64,000 nucleotides of DNA from NCBI GenBank assembly GCA_016789885.1, contig JAEUPZ010000014.1, forward strand, positions 81,241 through 145,240, written 5' to 3'. A program made the position numbers and the translations under genes. Source of the stretch: Chromatiales bacterium. Lineage in GTDB: Bacteria; Pseudomonadota; Gammaproteobacteria; Steroidobacterales; GCA-2729495. Position 1 is the first letter of the stretch; the number at the start of each line of letters is the position of its first letter. Below, piece by piece: positions 34,203 through 45,988 of this stretch. The notes under the pieces are model-generated. The model was given only the letters and a program-made list of their open reading frames with translations, ran no database searches and was not told the DNA's origin.

Positions 34203-35296
34203 GTGGCAGCGACGCCAGGGGCCCGTTGCGCGGTGGTGACTGGAACACCGAGCGCATCGTCCGGCTCGTGGCGCTGGCGGTGCTCGTCATCGCCTGCATC
34301 CAGATCGTCTTTCCGTTCGCCGGCGCGCTGACCTGGGCCGGCATCATCGCCATCTCGGTGTGGCCAGCGTTCGTCTGGCTGTCGCAGCGGCTCGGCCAGC
34401 GGCCGGTGCCGGCGGCGTTGCTGTGCACCTTGGCCCTGACGGCGCTGCTCGTGGTGCCCTTCGCCTGGATGGCCGCGTCCCTGGGCCAGGCCGTGCCCGA
34501 GGTGGCGAAGCTGGTCGGTGACCTGGCGGGGCGCGCGTTGCCGGAGCCACCGCCGTGGCTCGCGACGGTGCCCGCCATCGGGCCCGTGATCGACGAGGCC
34601 TGGCGGGGCGCGGCGGCCGACATGCCGGGCGTCATCCGGAGCCTGGCCCCCGAGGCCGAGCGGGCCGGCATCTGGGCGCTGTCCCAGGGGGCCGGCATCG
34701 CCCTGTCGGTGCTCGAGTTCCTGTTCGCAATCCTCATTTCGGGCCTGCTGCTGGTGACGGCCGAGCGGGCTTCGGTATTCGCCGAGCGGGTGGCCGAGCG
34801 GCTCGATATCGGCGGTGGCCGCCTGCTCGCGACGGTGGTGCAGACCATCCGCAGCGTGTCCATCGGCATCGTCGGCACGGCGGCGGTTCAGGCCATGGTG
34901 GCTGCCAGCGGGTTCCTCGTGGCCGGCGTGCCGGGGGTGGCGCTGTTGGGCCTCATCACCTTCCTGGTGGCCCTGGTGCAGATGCCGACGCTGCTGGTCT
35001 GGGCCCCGGCGGCCCTGTGGCTCTACGTCGACGACCAGACGGCGGCGGCCATCGGTCTCGCCCTGTACGGCGGCCTGATCATCAACTCCGTCGATAACGT
35101 GCTGCGCCCCTGGATCATCAGCCGCGGCGCCCGGCTGCCCTTCGCGCTGATCTTCATCGGGGTCATAGGCGGCCTGCTGGCCTGGGGGATCATCGGGCTT
35201 TTCATCGGCCCGACCTTCCTGGCCGTGGCCTACTCGCTGCTCGTGGCCTGGCTCGGGGAGAAGGTCGAAGAGGTGTCGCACCCGCCCGATCAATAG
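34199..35296 (+). CDS. AI-2E/PerM family transporter
   Basis: 365 residues with seven or eight predicted helices and the family layout: N-terminal pair, a soluble stretch (about 95-160), and the block GLALYGGLIINSVDNVLRPWIISRGARLPFALIFIGVIGGLLAWGIIGLFIGP that is diagnostic for the AI-2 exporter/PerM superfamily. Substrate cannot be inferred; members export AI-2 or act as Na+/H+ antiporters. ATGA-coupled to the b561/cytochrome-c gene. Confidence 0.9.
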   Translation: MSGSDARGPLRGGDWNTERIVRLVALAVLVIACIQIVFPFAGALTWAGIIAISVWPAFVWLSQRLGQRPVPAALLCTLALTALLVVPFAWMAASLGQAVPEVAKLVGDLAGRALPEPPPWLATVPAIGPVIDEAWRGAAADMPGVIRSLAPEAERAGIWALSQGAGIALSVLEFLFAILISGLLLVTAERASVFAERVAERLDIGGGRLLATVVQTIRSVSIGIVGTAAVQAMVAASGFLVAGVPGVALLGLITFLVALVQMPTLLVWAPAALWLYVDDQTAAAIGLALYGGLIINSVDNVLRPWIISRGARLPFALIFIGVIGGLLAWGIIGLFIGPTFLAVAYSLLVAWLGEKVEEVSHPPDQ

Positions 35297-35319
35297 AATC
35301 ATGCGGTTACATGCCGTCT

Positions 35320-35350
35320 GGCAATATATAAGGATTCCTTTATATTTGCC
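35320..35350. promoter_or_regulatory. AT-rich inverted repeat over the -10 of the metF-metH operon
   Basis: Half-sites ATATAAGGA and TCCTTTATAT face each other around one base, flanked by GGCAA and TTGCC. The right half provides TATATT (35341-35346), a -10-like box 7 bp before the regulator's ATG. A palindrome this AT-rich stands out in a roughly 70% GC genome; it is the likely operator of the ArsR-type regulator encoded next. Confidence 0.65.
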
Positions 35351-35353
35351 GGC

Positions 35354-36289
35354 ATGGAACTGAAGGACGGTGTGCGCCAGCTTGAGGCTGCGGCCGAGCC
35401 CACGCGGCTGCGGCTGCTGGTCCTCCTGTCCGGCGGCGAGGCCATGGTCACCGAGCTCGTGAAGGTGCTCGGGCAAAGCCAGCCCCGGGTTTCCCGGCAC
35501 CTGCGCCTGCTCACCGAGGCCGGCCTCATCGACGGTTTCCGCGAGGGCCGCGCCACCTATTACCGGCTGTCGCCCGCGGCGCTGCGCACCGGCGTGGGCA
35601 TCTACCTGGCCGCCCTGGCCGCGGGCCGCGATCCCGTCATTGCCGACGATCGCTACCGCATGCAGGCCCTGCGGCGAGGTCGTGAGCGGGAGGCCCTGCG
35701 CGGCCATGCCGGCACGGGCACTGCCACCGATGTCGGTGAAGCCCTCGACGCGCTGCTCGGCGAGGCCGAGCCCGTGGGCGACGTCCTCGACGTCGGCAGC
35801 GGTGCCGGCGCCGTGCTCCGCCGCCTCGCGCAGCGGGCGACGTCGCTCGTCGGCATCGACAACTCGGCCGTCATGCGCCAGCTGGCCCGGGCCCGGCTCT
35901 GGGGCCTCGGACACTGCAGCATCCGCGACGGCGACATGCACGCGCTGCCCTTCGAGGCGGGCAGCTTCGACCTCGTCGTGCTCGACGAGGTGCTGGCGCG
36001 AAGCGCCACGCCGGGCAAGGCCCTGGACGAGGCCTGGCGCGTGCTCCGCCGCAGTGGCCGGCTGCTGGTGATCGACCGGGTGCGCCCGGTGGCGCGCCAG
36101 CTGCCCGGCAAGGCCGAGGCGGGGTTCCTCTTCGAGAACCAGCTGGCGAGCGCCCTGGCCGCCGCCGGCTTCCGCGTCGCCCGGCGGCAGTGGCTGCCGG
36201 GGCGCGCGCCCGACCGGGCGCTGTTCCTGGCCATCCCGCAGGCGGCCGCGGCCGTCGTCCCCACACCGAGGACCGGTACCGATGACTGA
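35354..36289 (+). CDS. ArsR-family regulator fused to SAM-dependent methyltransferase domain
   Basis: 311 residues. The N-terminal winged helix (about 5-85: AAAEPTRLRLLVLLSGGEAMVTELVKVLGQSQPRVSRHLRLLTEAGLI) is of ArsR type without a metal-binding CxC. The C-terminal class I methyltransferase fold (about 120-270) has the SAM loop D-V-G-S-G-A-G and an EAWRVLRRSGRLLVID strand. It overlaps metF by 8 bp, so it almost certainly controls metF-metH. This matches the known SAH-responsive ArsR-type regulators (SahR) of the methionine cycle in Proteobacteria; that the methyltransferase-like domain senses SAH/SAM is inference. Probably leaderless and autoregulated by the palindrome at 35320. Confidence 0.85.
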   Translation: MELKDGVRQLEAAAEPTRLRLLVLLSGGEAMVTELVKVLGQSQPRVSRHLRLLTEAGLIDGFREGRATYYRLSPAALRTGVGIYLAALAAGRDPVIADDRYRMQALRRGREREALRGHAGTGTATDVGEALDALLGEAEPVGDVLDVGSGAGAVLRRLAQRATSLVGIDNSAVMRQLARARLWGLGHCSIRDGDMHALPFEAGSFDLVVLDEVLARSATPGKALDEAWRVLRRSGRLLVIDRVRPVARQLPGKAEAGFLFENQLASALAAAGFRVARRQWLPGRAPDRALFLAIPQAAAAVVPTPRTGTDD

Positions 36290-37181
36290 GCCGACCACGC
36301 GCCCGCGCCCCGTCGAAGTCTCCTTCGAGTTCTTCCCGCCCGGCTCGCCGGCCATGGAGGCGACGCTGTGGGCGTCGATCCAGAAGCTGGCGCCGCTGGC
36401 GCCGCGCTTCGTGTCGGTGACCTACGGCGCCGATGGCTCGACCCGCGACCGCACGCACCGCATCGTGTCGCGGATCGTCGCCGAGACGGGTCTCGTGGCA
36501 GCCCCGCACCTGACCTGTGTCGGCGCCACGCGCGACGAGATCGACGCCATCGCCCGGGAGTACTGGAACGAGGGCATCCGTCACCTCGTCGCGCTGCGGG
36601 GCGACCCGCCGGCCGGCGAGACGCGCTACACGCCGTGGCCTGGCGGTTACCCGTATGCCGTCGACCTGGTGAAGGGCCTGCGGCAGGTCGCCGACTTCGA
36701 CCTGTCGGTGGCCGCCTACCCGGAGGTGCACCCCGAGGCGTCCACGTCGGGGTTCGACCTCAACAACCTCAAGCGCAAGTTGGAGGCGGGCGCGTCGCGC
36801 GCCATCACGCAGTTCTTCTACGACACCGACAACTTCCTGCGCTTCCGCGACCGCTGCGTCGCCGTCGGCATCACGGCGCCCATCGTGCCCGGGATCCTGC
36901 CCATCGCCCGCTTCCGGCAGATGCAGAACTTCGCCGCCCGCTGCGGGGCCACGGTGCCGCGCTGGCTCGCCGAGCGCTTCGAGGGCCTCGACGACCCGGA
37001 CACCGAGCGCATGCTCGGCGCGAGCGTCGCCATCGAGCAGGTGGCGAAGCTCCGCCAGAACGGCATCCGGGAGTTCCACTTCTACACGCTCAACCGGGCC
37101 GAACTGACCTACGCCATCTGCGCCGCGCTGGGGCTGCGTCCCCAGGCGCCTGCCGTGCCGCCACCGGCGGCGGATGCCTGA
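36282..37181 (+). CDS. metF: 5,10-methylenetetrahydrofolate reductase
   Basis: 299 residues. FAD enzyme producing 5-methyl-THF, the methyl donor used by MetH encoded next. Signatures: [35 protein letters not shown], the catalytic-region [31 protein letters not shown] and [18 protein letters not shown]. The ATG at 36282 overlaps the regulator's end by 8 bp. Confidence 0.97.
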   Translation: MTEPTTRPRPVEVSFEFFPPGSPAMEATLWASIQKLAPLAPRFVSVTYGADGSTRDRTHRIVSRIVAETGLVAAPHLTCVGATRDEIDAIAREYWNEGIRHLVALRGDPPAGETRYTPWPGGYPYAVDLVKGLRQVADFDLSVAAYPEVHPEASTSGFDLNNLKRKLEAGASRAITQFFYDTDNFLRFRDRCVAVGITAPIVPGILPIARFRQMQNFAARCGATVPRWLAERFEGLDDPDTERMLGASVAIEQVAKLRQNGIREFHFYTLNRAELTYAICAALGLRPQAPAVPPPAADA

Positions 37182-37191
37182 GGACCCGCCC

Positions 37192-40884
<3,693 letters not shown>

Positions 40885-41106
40885 CTGCCGGTCCGGAAGG
40901 CCGCGCCCGCTGTCGCTGCGTCATAGCCAGGCGTCCGCCCGCGCCAACACCCGGCTGCCGCAGTGCCTGTTTGCCGGGCGGCGCAGGCAGCGCACGTCGT
41001 CGGGCCGGTCGCGTGGGTCCCGGGTTGTCCGATGCCGGGGTCCGCAGTAGTCTCCGTCCAACAACAAGCCTGTGCCGTCGGCAGACGCCAGGTGACATAA
41101 GGTGGA

Positions 41107-41123
41107 GGCGGCCCTGCGCCGCC
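41107..41123 (+). promoter_or_regulatory. Leader hairpin of the PEP-CTERM hydrolase gene
   Basis: GGCGGC (41107-41112) and GCCGCC (41118-41123) form a 6-bp stem with a 5-base loop, 10 bp before the Shine-Dalgarno AGGGGG (41133-41138). No riboswitch class is recognised. Confidence 0.3.
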
Positions 41124-41143
41124 GGTATCGACAGGGGGTTCCC

Positions 41144-42301
41144 ATGACGACGAAGAACGTACTCTCCGTGCGCCTGCCGCAGGCACTGCTGCTGGCTGCC
41201 TTCGGCGCGGCGCTGGCGGGGCAGCCTGCCATGGCGCAGGCGGTGAAATTCGGCCTGCTCGGCGACAGCATCGTCGACGACTACCTCGGGCCATCGCTGC
41301 CCTTCGGCGGCAACACGAACCTGGCCGCGGGCAGCTTCGGCCAGATCATGGCGGCGACACGGGCGGGCGACTTCGACTTCGGTGCCTACAAGGCGCCGCC
41401 CGTGTTCTGGGACAACCTGCGTTACGCCGGCTACGAGTTCAACTGGGCGACGGCCGGTGCCGCCGCCAGCGCGAATGCCGAGATCAAGCTGTACTTCGGC
41501 GGCCCGCTGCCGCCGATCGTGCCGCCGACGAGTTTTCCGGTCGCGGCCAGCCTGCCGCAACAGGCCGCCGGCATGGTGCCGCTCATCCAGCAGGGTCGCA
41601 TCGACACGGTCTACATCAGCACCGGTGGCAACGACTTCTTCTACCGCACCCAGATCATCGACACGGTGAACGGCGGGCTCCTGCAGGACACCAACGCCCC
41701 CATCGACCAGGCGTTCATCGATGACGTGGCGAGCAACATCCTCGCCAGCATCGACGCGCTGCAGGCGGCCGGGGCCGCCGACATCATCCTGGCCCGGGTG
41801 CCGATCATCCCGATCATGGACCAGGCGCAGATCGACGGCGTCAATGCGGTGAACCAGATCCTCGCGGCCGGCGCCGCGGATCGCGGCGTGCTGTTCTTCG
41901 ACTCCCAGGCCTGGAGCCGCTCAGGACCCAAGGTCGACCCGGTGACCGGCGACATCACCATCAACGGCCAGCTCACCGTGCCCTTCGGCAGCCGCGCCAC
42001 GGCCGCCGACATCGGGCCCGACGGCGTCGGCGTGTTCTGCAACTTCGAAGGGCTGTGCCCCCGCGAGTCCCATGCCGGCTACTACCTGTCCGAAGACGGT
42101 ATCCACCTCAACACGCTGATGCAGGGGCAGCTCGCCAACGAGATCATCAAGCTGCTCAACGACAACTACGGCCGCAACATCGCGCCCATCAGCGACGCCG
42201 AGCTGCTGCAGCTCGTCGGCATCACGCCGGTGCCGGTGCCGCCGGCGGCGTGGCTGCTCGTGTCGGGACTCGCGGTGCTGGGGCGGCGGAGGCGCGTGTA
42301 G
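41144..42301 (+). CDS. PEP-CTERM-sorted SGNH/GDSL-type hydrolase
   Basis: 385 residues. Signal peptide (about 1-32, ending QPAMAQA). SGNH-hydrolase blocks: G-D-S-I-V-D-D-Y at 40-47 with nucleophile Ser42, G-G-N-D in YISTGGNDFF (block III), and D-G-I-H-L-N near the end (block V Asp/His). The C-terminus is a PEP-CTERM sorting signal: V-P-V-P-P-A-A-W-L, a hydrophobic helix, then R-R-R-R-V, which in other bacteria is cut by exosortase. Likely a surface or exopolysaccharide-associated esterase; substrate unknown. ATG 41144 with AGGGGG upstream; the longer GTG extension would precede the signal peptide. Confidence 0.85.
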   Translation: MTTKNVLSVRLPQALLLAAFGAALAGQPAMAQAVKFGLLGDSIVDDYLGPSLPFGGNTNLAAGSFGQIMAATRAGDFDFGAYKAPPVFWDNLRYAGYEFNWATAGAAASANAEIKLYFGGPLPPIVPPTSFPVAASLPQQAAGMVPLIQQGRIDTVYISTGGNDFFYRTQIIDTVNGGLLQDTNAPIDQAFIDDVASNILASIDALQAAGAADIILARVPIIPIMDQAQIDGVNAVNQILAAGAADRGVLFFDSQAWSRSGPKVDPVTGDITINGQLTVPFGSRATAADIGPDGVGVFCNFEGLCPRESHAGYYLSEDGIHLNTLMQGQLANEIIKLLNDNYGRNIAPISDAELLQLVGITPVPVPPAAWLLVSGLAVLGRRRRV

Positions 42302-42507
42302 CGTTCGCGCGGCGATGCGTCTTGGCCCGCTGACTGATTTCTGACACCAACGGCTGGCGCGCGGATCTGTCATCGGGCCCCGCGCCGGAGCTGTCTGCTG
42401 AACAAATCGGTTGAGCTATAGCCGGGTATGAGGCCGCGTATCACCCAGTCGGGCGATGCGCGGTGGCCTCCCTCAGTGCTATATGTGTTCAGGGCCCCCA
42501 GCCGAGG

Positions 42508-43839
42508 ATGCACGTGGCTGCGCACATCCGGGTTCGAACAGGCCGGAAAGGGCCGGTCTTTGCGGCCCTCGTCTCGCTGCTGGCGGCCTCTGTTCCGTCA
42601 CCTGGCATGGCTGGTGACGCAGGACCGGCCATTGATGGCGCTCCCACCGAACGAGCGGGCGTGGCCGGGTCGGCTGCGGAAGCCATCGCGAGGTCTCGTC
42701 AGCGTGTTGCCGATATCGAACGCACTGCCGGCATCGGTCCCGAGCTGGCCGTGGCGCTGGCCGACCTCGCGGTTGCCGAGTCAGTCGGTGGCGACATCGT
42801 TACTGCCACCCTCACTATCGATCGTGCGACCGCGGTGCTGGGCGGGGCCGGGGACGTCCCGTTCGCGCGGTTCGCCGTGGTACTGGCCCGGGCGCGGGTC
42901 CAGGCAGCCGACGGTCGTCCGCAGGACGCCATGGCCACCTGCCAGAGATTGCTGATGGACAAGGCGGCGCTGAAGGCTGCACCGGTCGAGTTCCGGACGA
43001 GCAACTACCAGCTCATCCTCGCGCTGGCCGGGGACCTCTTGCGGCCACCGTGGGAGAGCCCTGTGGCGATGACGCGGGGCAATCGGGCCGCTGCAAGCAT
43101 GGTCGACGACGAGCGGACCACCTACGGGCGGCTCTCGCCCGAGCGCATTCCCGGGCTGATGGATGCCGCGGACTGGTATTCGCTGACGGCCCAGATCAGT
43201 CGCGGGCGTGCGGTCCTTGTGGAGGTCATCGAGGTCGCTACAGATGCGTACGGGGCGCGTGATGCCCGGCTCGCCGAGCCACTGCTCGCCCTGGGTAATA
43301 CGTATCTGGACGAGGGGAAGAAGCCCGACGAGGCGCGTCAAGCGTTCATGCGGGGTCTGGGGCTCGCCTACCCAGCCGATGCGGAGTCAGCCAGGTACCG
43401 GGCATCGCTGCATGCCGCACTCGGTGACGCGGACGTCCAGTTTGATGCCCCGGGTGCGGGTGCCGCCCACTACGCAGCCGCCTGGCGAGAGCTTGCCGGG
43501 CATCCAGAGTGGGGCCCTGGCGGTGCCGATGCAGTTTTCGCTGCGCCGGTGCCGCTGTACCTGCCCGTCGTGCCATCTCCCAAGGTGGCGGTTTCGAACG
43601 ATCTCAGAGGTTGGGTCCGGCCCGGCCCCGGTCCGGGTACGCTGTCGTTCATCTTCACCGTTCGCCCTGATGGGCGGATCGACGATCTTCGGCTGGAGTC
43701 TTGGGATGGCGTCGCCGGGGCTGTCCCGGACCGAAGCACTTCAGCCGCGCAGATGGGTCGCGCGCGCTGGCGGCCACGGGTGGCCGGCGGAGTGCCCGTA
43801 GCTGCTGAAGGTCAGCGCCAAGTCGTGGAGTGGCGATAG
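42508..43839 (+). CDS. Secreted protein with helical repeats and TonB-C-like end, unrecognised
   Basis: 443 residues from ATG 42508 (alternative GTG 42463). A basic start followed by VFAALVSLLAASVPSPGMA suggests a signal peptide. The middle (about 55-330) is helical and tetratricopeptide-like (LAEPLLALGNTYLDEGKKPDEARQAFMRGLGLAY). The last 90 residues (LSFIFTVRPDGRIDDLRLESWDG...RARWRPRVAGGVPVAAEG) resemble a TonB C-terminal/energy-transducer fold, where a strand of the type V-x-P-D-G-x-I precedes a W-R-P block. Function unknown. Base composition is somewhat lower in GC than the neighbours. A TATATG -10-like box lies at 42480-42485. Confidence 0.65.
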   Translation: MHVAAHIRVRTGRKGPVFAALVSLLAASVPSPGMAGDAGPAIDGAPTERAGVAGSAAEAIARSRQRVADIERTAGIGPELAVALADLAVAESVGGDIVTATLTIDRATAVLGGAGDVPFARFAVVLARARVQAADGRPQDAMATCQRLLMDKAALKAAPVEFRTSNYQLILALAGDLLRPPWESPVAMTRGNRAAASMVDDERTTYGRLSPERIPGLMDAADWYSLTAQISRGRAVLVEVIEVATDAYGARDARLAEPLLALGNTYLDEGKKPDEARQAFMRGLGLAYPADAESARYRASLHAALGDADVQFDAPGAGAAHYAAAWRELAGHPEWGPGGADAVFAAPVPLYLPVVPSPKVAVSNDLRGWVRPGPGPGTLSFIFTVRPDGRIDDLRLESWDGVAGAVPDRSTSAAQMGRARWRPRVAGGVPVAAEGQRQVVEWR

Positions 43840-43910
43840 CCTTCCCGGCTGGCGCGGAGAACAGCGATCGTTGCCAGTCAACCGCTGCCCGGCCATCCAG
43901 TCACCGCTGG

Positions 43911-44183
43911 CTAAGCTACGTCGAGCAGCGCCCGGGGGTTGCGGTCGGCGACAAGCAGCAGCGTACGCGCGGCACCAGACGGTGCCCGGCGCCCTTGCTC
44001 CCAGTCCTGCAGCGTCCTGACCGACACGCCGAGCAACTCGGCGAAGCGCGTCTGTGACAGGCCCGTCTTCTCCCGGATGCTGCTGACATCGGGCACCGTG
44101 GTGACCCGCCCGTGATCACCGCGCTTCAGTTCGCGCAGTCCTTCCAGGATCTCGCGACCGATGTTTCGTTCAGCTCGTGCCAT
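43911..44183 (-). CDS. HTH (XRE/HigA-type) antitoxin
   Basis: 90 residues. The C-terminal half is a Cro/C1-type helix-turn-helix: SIREKTGLSQTRFAELLGVSVRTLQDWEQGRRAPSGAARTLL. The N-terminal part (NIGREILEGLRELKRG) is typical of HigA/NadS-like antitoxins partnering RelE-fold toxins. It overlaps the toxin gene by 14 bp in toxin-first order. Likely binds the palindrome at 44500 and represses its own operon. Convergent with the TonB-C-like gene (71-bp gap). Confidence 0.85.
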   Translation of the reverse strand: MARAERNIGREILEGLRELKRGDHGRVTTVPDVSSIREKTGLSQTRFAELLGVSVRTLQDWEQGRRAPSGAARTLLLVADRNPRALLDVA

Positions 44184-44490
44184 CTTCGATCTCCCTCCGG
44201 ATCTGCCGGAGTACGTGGGCGGGCATGTCCTCGGTGACGTTCTTCGGGTAGATGGTAATCATCCAGATCAGGTTGTCGGCCCGCTTGACGTAGTAGATGA
44301 CCCGGTATCCGCCGCGCTTGCCGCGCCCGGGGGCTGGCCAGCGCAGTTTCCGGATGCCGCCTGATCCGGGTATCACCGTACCGAGGCCCGGGTCTGCAGC
44401 AAGCGACTCTTGGAGCGCCCGGTAATCGTCGTCGGTCAGGTACTCCTGTACGAGGCGGGCGAACAGCCGGGTTTCGACGAAGGTCAGCAT
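44170..44490 (-). CDS. RelE/HigB-family toxin
   Basis: 106 residues from ATG 44490. RelE-fold ribosome-dependent mRNA interferase family: YLTDDDYRALQESLAADPGLGTVIPGSGGIRKLRWPAPGRGKRGGYRVIYYVKRADNLIWMITIYPK is the standard block, ending with a helical tail (HVLRQIRREIEDG). The ATG at 44490 is preferred to the TTG at 44508 because TTG lies inside the palindrome 44500-44516 and would add six residues not usual for the family. Overlaps the antitoxin gene. Confidence 0.85.
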   Translation of the reverse strand: MLTFVETRLFARLVQEYLTDDDYRALQESLAADPGLGTVIPGSGGIRKLRWPAPGRGKRGGYRVIYYVKRADNLIWMITIYPKNVTEDMPAHVLRQIRREIEDGTS

Positions 44491-44499
44491 CGCGAGGAT

Positions 44500-44516
44500 A
44501 TACGGCAATGCCGTAT
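44500..44516. promoter_or_regulatory. Palindromic operator candidate of the toxin-antitoxin pair
   Basis: ATACGGC-AAT-GCCGTAT: perfect 7-bp arms with a 3-bp centre, ending 10 bp upstream of the toxin ATG on the minus strand. Position and symmetry fit an antitoxin autoregulatory site. Confidence 0.65.
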
Positions 44517-44613
44517 GACGTCAATGGCGTGGACGCCATCGTGGGCGGTGGTCCGCCGCCTGCGCAACGCGGCTTTATGGGCTCTGTCGAGGGTATAAGC
44601 ACCACGCTGCCGC

Positions 44614-45012
44614 TCAGGCGCCCTGCTCGACGGCCAGGCCGAGCTCCTGCCCGTGGGACACCTCGAGCGTGTGCCCGTCAGGGTCCCGCAGGAACGCCCA
44701 GTAACCGACCGGCGGGCCGCCGTCCTCCGGCTCGCGTACGAGGCAGCCCTCGGCGCGGGCGATGCCGCAGAGCCGGTCGACCTCCGCGCGGGAAGCCACC
44801 CCTATCCCCAGGTGAGCGAAGGGCAGGAGCGGCTGCACGTCGTCCGTCGTCTCGATGAGCACGATAACGAAGGGGCGCGTGCGGTCACTGAGCCACACGA
44901 CGCCCGGCCGGCGGTGGATGACGTGCATCCCGGCATAGCGCTCGTAGAACGCGACGCTCGCGGCCAGCGAGCAGGCGGGCAGGGCGACATGGGTCAGGCC
45001 GATGTCAGACAT
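44614..45012 (-). CDS. VOC-family (glyoxalase/dioxygenase fold) protein
   Basis: 132 residues, one VOC unit pair. Starts SDIGLTHVALPACSLAASVAFYERYAGM (betaalpha-beta module with a His metal ligand) and ends YWAFLRDPDGHTLEVSHGQ (Glu ligand), with FAHLGIGVASRAEVDRL in between carrying another His. Substrate unknown; lactoylglutathione-lyase-like annotation would be over-specific. ATG 45012 chosen as the fold begins there; the ATG at 45060 would overlap the Rieske-like gene's end. Confidence 0.82.
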   Translation of the reverse strand: MSDIGLTHVALPACSLAASVAFYERYAGMHVIHRRPGVVWLSDRTRPFVIVLIETTDDVQPLLPFAHLGIGVASRAEVDRLCGIARAEGCLVREPEDGGPPVGYWAFLRDPDGHTLEVSHGQELGLAVEQGA

Positions 45013-45043
45013 TCTGGCGGCTCCGCGGGGTTTGAGCATCAGG

Positions 45044-45640
45044 TCAGTCAGTTGCGACACGACCCAGTATCAGGGTTCCCTCGTCAACGATATACGGTAG
45101 AGATTCCAGGTTCGGGATGTAGGCGTTGAGGCTGGCACCGTCGGTCCGCCGCCACGCAAACATCGTGGTGACACAGGGGTCCCAGCAGCGCAAGCGCATG
45201 TCCGTATCCGCGATGCTGGCACACTGGAGGACGTCGTCGACCAGTACAAGACCCTGACAAGGGATTAGTGGTCGGGCCCAGGAACGGTCAGGCATGAGGT
45301 AGACCCCACGCTCCGGGTCGAAGGGAATCAGGAAGGCACGCGGCTCGCCACCGCCTGGTATGACGACCGATTGTCCCCGCCATGTTACGCGCGTGATGTC
45401 GTGCCGGCCGATCTCCGCCAAAGCTACGTGTACTTCCTGTTCGCGCCGCGACGTGGCGGTGGCGGACAGGCTCTGCGTGACGACGATGGCGACCCCCGCT
45501 GCACCGACCAGCATGGCGGAGGTCACGGCAGCTACCAGGAGGGCCCGACGCGTCAGCACTGGATGTCCGACTCCCTGAGCCTGCGGCCACACGGGCGTGG
45601 GGTCGCATGTCGACGGGTGTTCATCAATCGAGTGTCGCAC
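45044..45640 (-). CDS. Rieske-fold-like membrane protein lacking Fe-S histidine ligands
   Basis: 198 residues. Resembles the iron-sulfur subunit of bc1 complexes: a twin-Arg start (T-R-R-A-L-L, residues 30-35) with membrane helix (33-56), a linker V-A-L-A-E-I...I-T-R-V-T-W-R-G-Q-S-V-V-I (72-94) matching the Rieske V-x-W-R-G-K-P-V-F-I strand, and an end I-P-N-L-E-S-L-P-Y-I...L-I-L-G (175-193) matching N-L-x-V-P-P-Y...L-x-I-G. The cluster boxes C-T-H-L-G-C and C-P-C-H-G-S are not conserved: C128-Q-G-L and C152-W-D-P-C156-V keep cysteines but no His. Probably cannot hold a Rieske cluster. GTG start 45640. No cytochrome b/c1 genes nearby. Confidence 0.55.
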   Translation of the reverse strand: MRHSIDEHPSTCDPTPVWPQAQGVGHPVLTRRALLVAAVTSAMLVGAAGVAIVVTQSLSATATSRREQEVHVALAEIGRHDITRVTWRGQSVVIPGGGEPRAFLIPFDPERGVYLMPDRSWARPLIPCQGLVLVDDVLQCASIADTDMRLRCWDPCVTTMFAWRRTDGASLNAYIPNLESLPYIVDEGTLILGRVATD

Positions 45641-45786
45641 GGCAGAGTCTGCCCCGCGTCACCCATCCGGATGACCGTACGCCGTCAGACCTGGGAGCTC
45701 CGAAACGTGCTCTGGTCCCGGGGTCGGCATGCTCCAACTACCGACTGTCCCGGCCACCTGCCCGCCGGTCGCGGTAAGCTCTACCC

Positions 45787-45987
45787 ATGCAGCGCAGCCT
45801 CGTCATCCTCGGCCTGACGATCCTGGTCGTGGGGTTCGCCTGGCCGTGGCTGACCCGTATCGGCCTAGGTCGGCTGCCCGGCGACTTCCGCATGGAGCGC
45901 GACGGGTTCACGTTCTTCTTCCCGCTGGCGACCAGCCTCATCGTGTCGGTGGTGCTGTCGCTGCTCTTCTGGCTGTTCCGGCGTTAG
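45787..45987 (+). CDS. DUF2905 small membrane protein
   Basis: 66 residues with two membrane helices separated by the family hallmark G-R-L-P-G-D-F-R-M-E-R-D-G-F-T-F-F-F-P. Function unknown. The ATPase gene starts one base after its stop, so they are co-transcribed. A TAAGCT -10-like box ends 6 bp before the ATG (leaderless candidate). The 146 bp upstream shows no other gene. Confidence 0.9.
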   Translation: MQRSLVILGLTILVVGFAWPWLTRIGLGRLPGDFRMERDGFTFFFPLATSLIVSVVLSLLFWLFRR

Positions 45988-45988
45988 C

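Noticed and set aside
35297..35353. SAM or SAH riboswitch before the metF-metH operon
   Set aside because: Only 57 bp are available and the AT palindrome overlaps the -10; no room for a leader RNA.
40885..41143. Cyclic-di-GMP riboswitch before the PEP-CTERM gene
   Set aside because: I could not find the conserved GEMM core; only a plain 6-bp hairpin is visible.
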